NCBI GenBank assembly: GCA_016928775.1
Contig: JAFGKD010000072.1
Coordinates: forward strand, 1-37,509
Length of the DNA: 37,509 bases
Source: Candidatus Zhuqueibacterota bacterium
GTDB taxonomy: Bacteria; Zhuqueibacterota; Zhuqueibacteria; Residuimicrobiales; Krinioviventaceae
Direction of reading: 5' to 3'
Below are positions 37,435 through 37,509 of the stretch, piece by piece; the first letter of the stretch is position 1; each line of letters opens with the position of its first letter. Made by a program: the position numbers and the translations under genes. The notes below the pieces were generated by a model, which was not told the DNA's origin, did not search any database, and saw nothing but the letters and a program-made list of their open reading frames with translations.

Positions 37435-37509
37435 TTTTTGATGTGGATAAAGATTTATTGATACAAGCAAATAAACCAAGTCCTCAAGGTGCTTTTTGTA
37501 TTACCGAAA

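Larger units (their letters stand above)
37204..37509. other. Intergenic region with repeat mosaic, no gene seen
   Basis: I find no convincing gene in these 306 bases to the end of the window. A GCGGCC-GAA-GGCCGC hairpin (37237-37251) lies in the leader of the minus-strand lipoprotein gene. From 37258 to 37434 there are degenerate ATCCGYG-type repeats, annotated separately. Confidence 0.7.

Overview
The window looks like chromosomal DNA from a free-living Gram-negative bacterium of the FCB superphylum. The best guess is a Calditrichota/KSB1-like lineage, but no rRNA or lineage marker fixes this. The evidence is two secreted proteins ending in type IX-like C-terminal sorting domains (NYPNPFN...GVYLYRL), a TonB-dependent receptor with a carboxypeptidase-regulatory-like N-terminal domain, several twin-arginine secreted enzymes and lipoproteins, and a PorV/FadL-like outer-membrane barrel protein. 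No tRNA, rRNA, CRISPR array, insertion sequence or prophage was seen.

Region 1 (1-13.7 kb) is a carbohydrate-scavenging neighbourhood. It holds two type IX cargo proteins, a Tat-exported Gfo/Idh/MocA oxidoreductase and a GH20-like hydrolase (both minus strand). These are followed by a cupin / D-2-hydroxyacid dehydrogenase / GH95 fucosidase-like lipoprotein run (plus strand). A TonB receptor with a heparinase-II/III-like secreted enzyme (minus strand) closes the region. It resembles a polysaccharide-utilisation locus, but no SusD-like lipoprotein is present.

Region 2 (14.3-17.9 kb) is housekeeping: a PtsN-like EIIA, a zinc-ribbon/DUF2007 protein, hisS, a TrmH/SpoU-family methyltransferase, and a small degenerate receiver-domain protein followed by a clear intrinsic terminator.

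Region 3 (17.95-23.7 kb) is a tight operon of nadB, a PAS histidine kinase and an NtrC-type sigma-54 activator. It converges with zero spacing on a two-gene minus-strand operon (a hypothetical protein and YjbQ).

Region 4 (23.9-32.4 kb) begins with a minus-strand cysteine desulfurase-SelD fusion. Divergent from it is an operon with a good sigma-70 promoter encoding mannose-family EIIC and EIID, HPr and Enzyme I, without EIIA or EIIB. metK and a short, archaeal/Thermotoga-type ahcY follow.

Region 5 (32.4-37.5 kb) has a PorV-like barrel protein, a GlmU-like nucleotidyltransferase with a left-handed beta-helix, a Tat-exported ThuA-like protein and a putative glycosidase lipoprotein.

The most notable items are the cysteine desulfurase-SelD fusion, the incomplete mannose-type PTS operon, the nadB/two-component operon, the degenerate receiver, and several families of degenerate inverted or tandem repeats in the intergenic gaps (2.6, 4.2, 14.0 and 37.2-37.4 kb).
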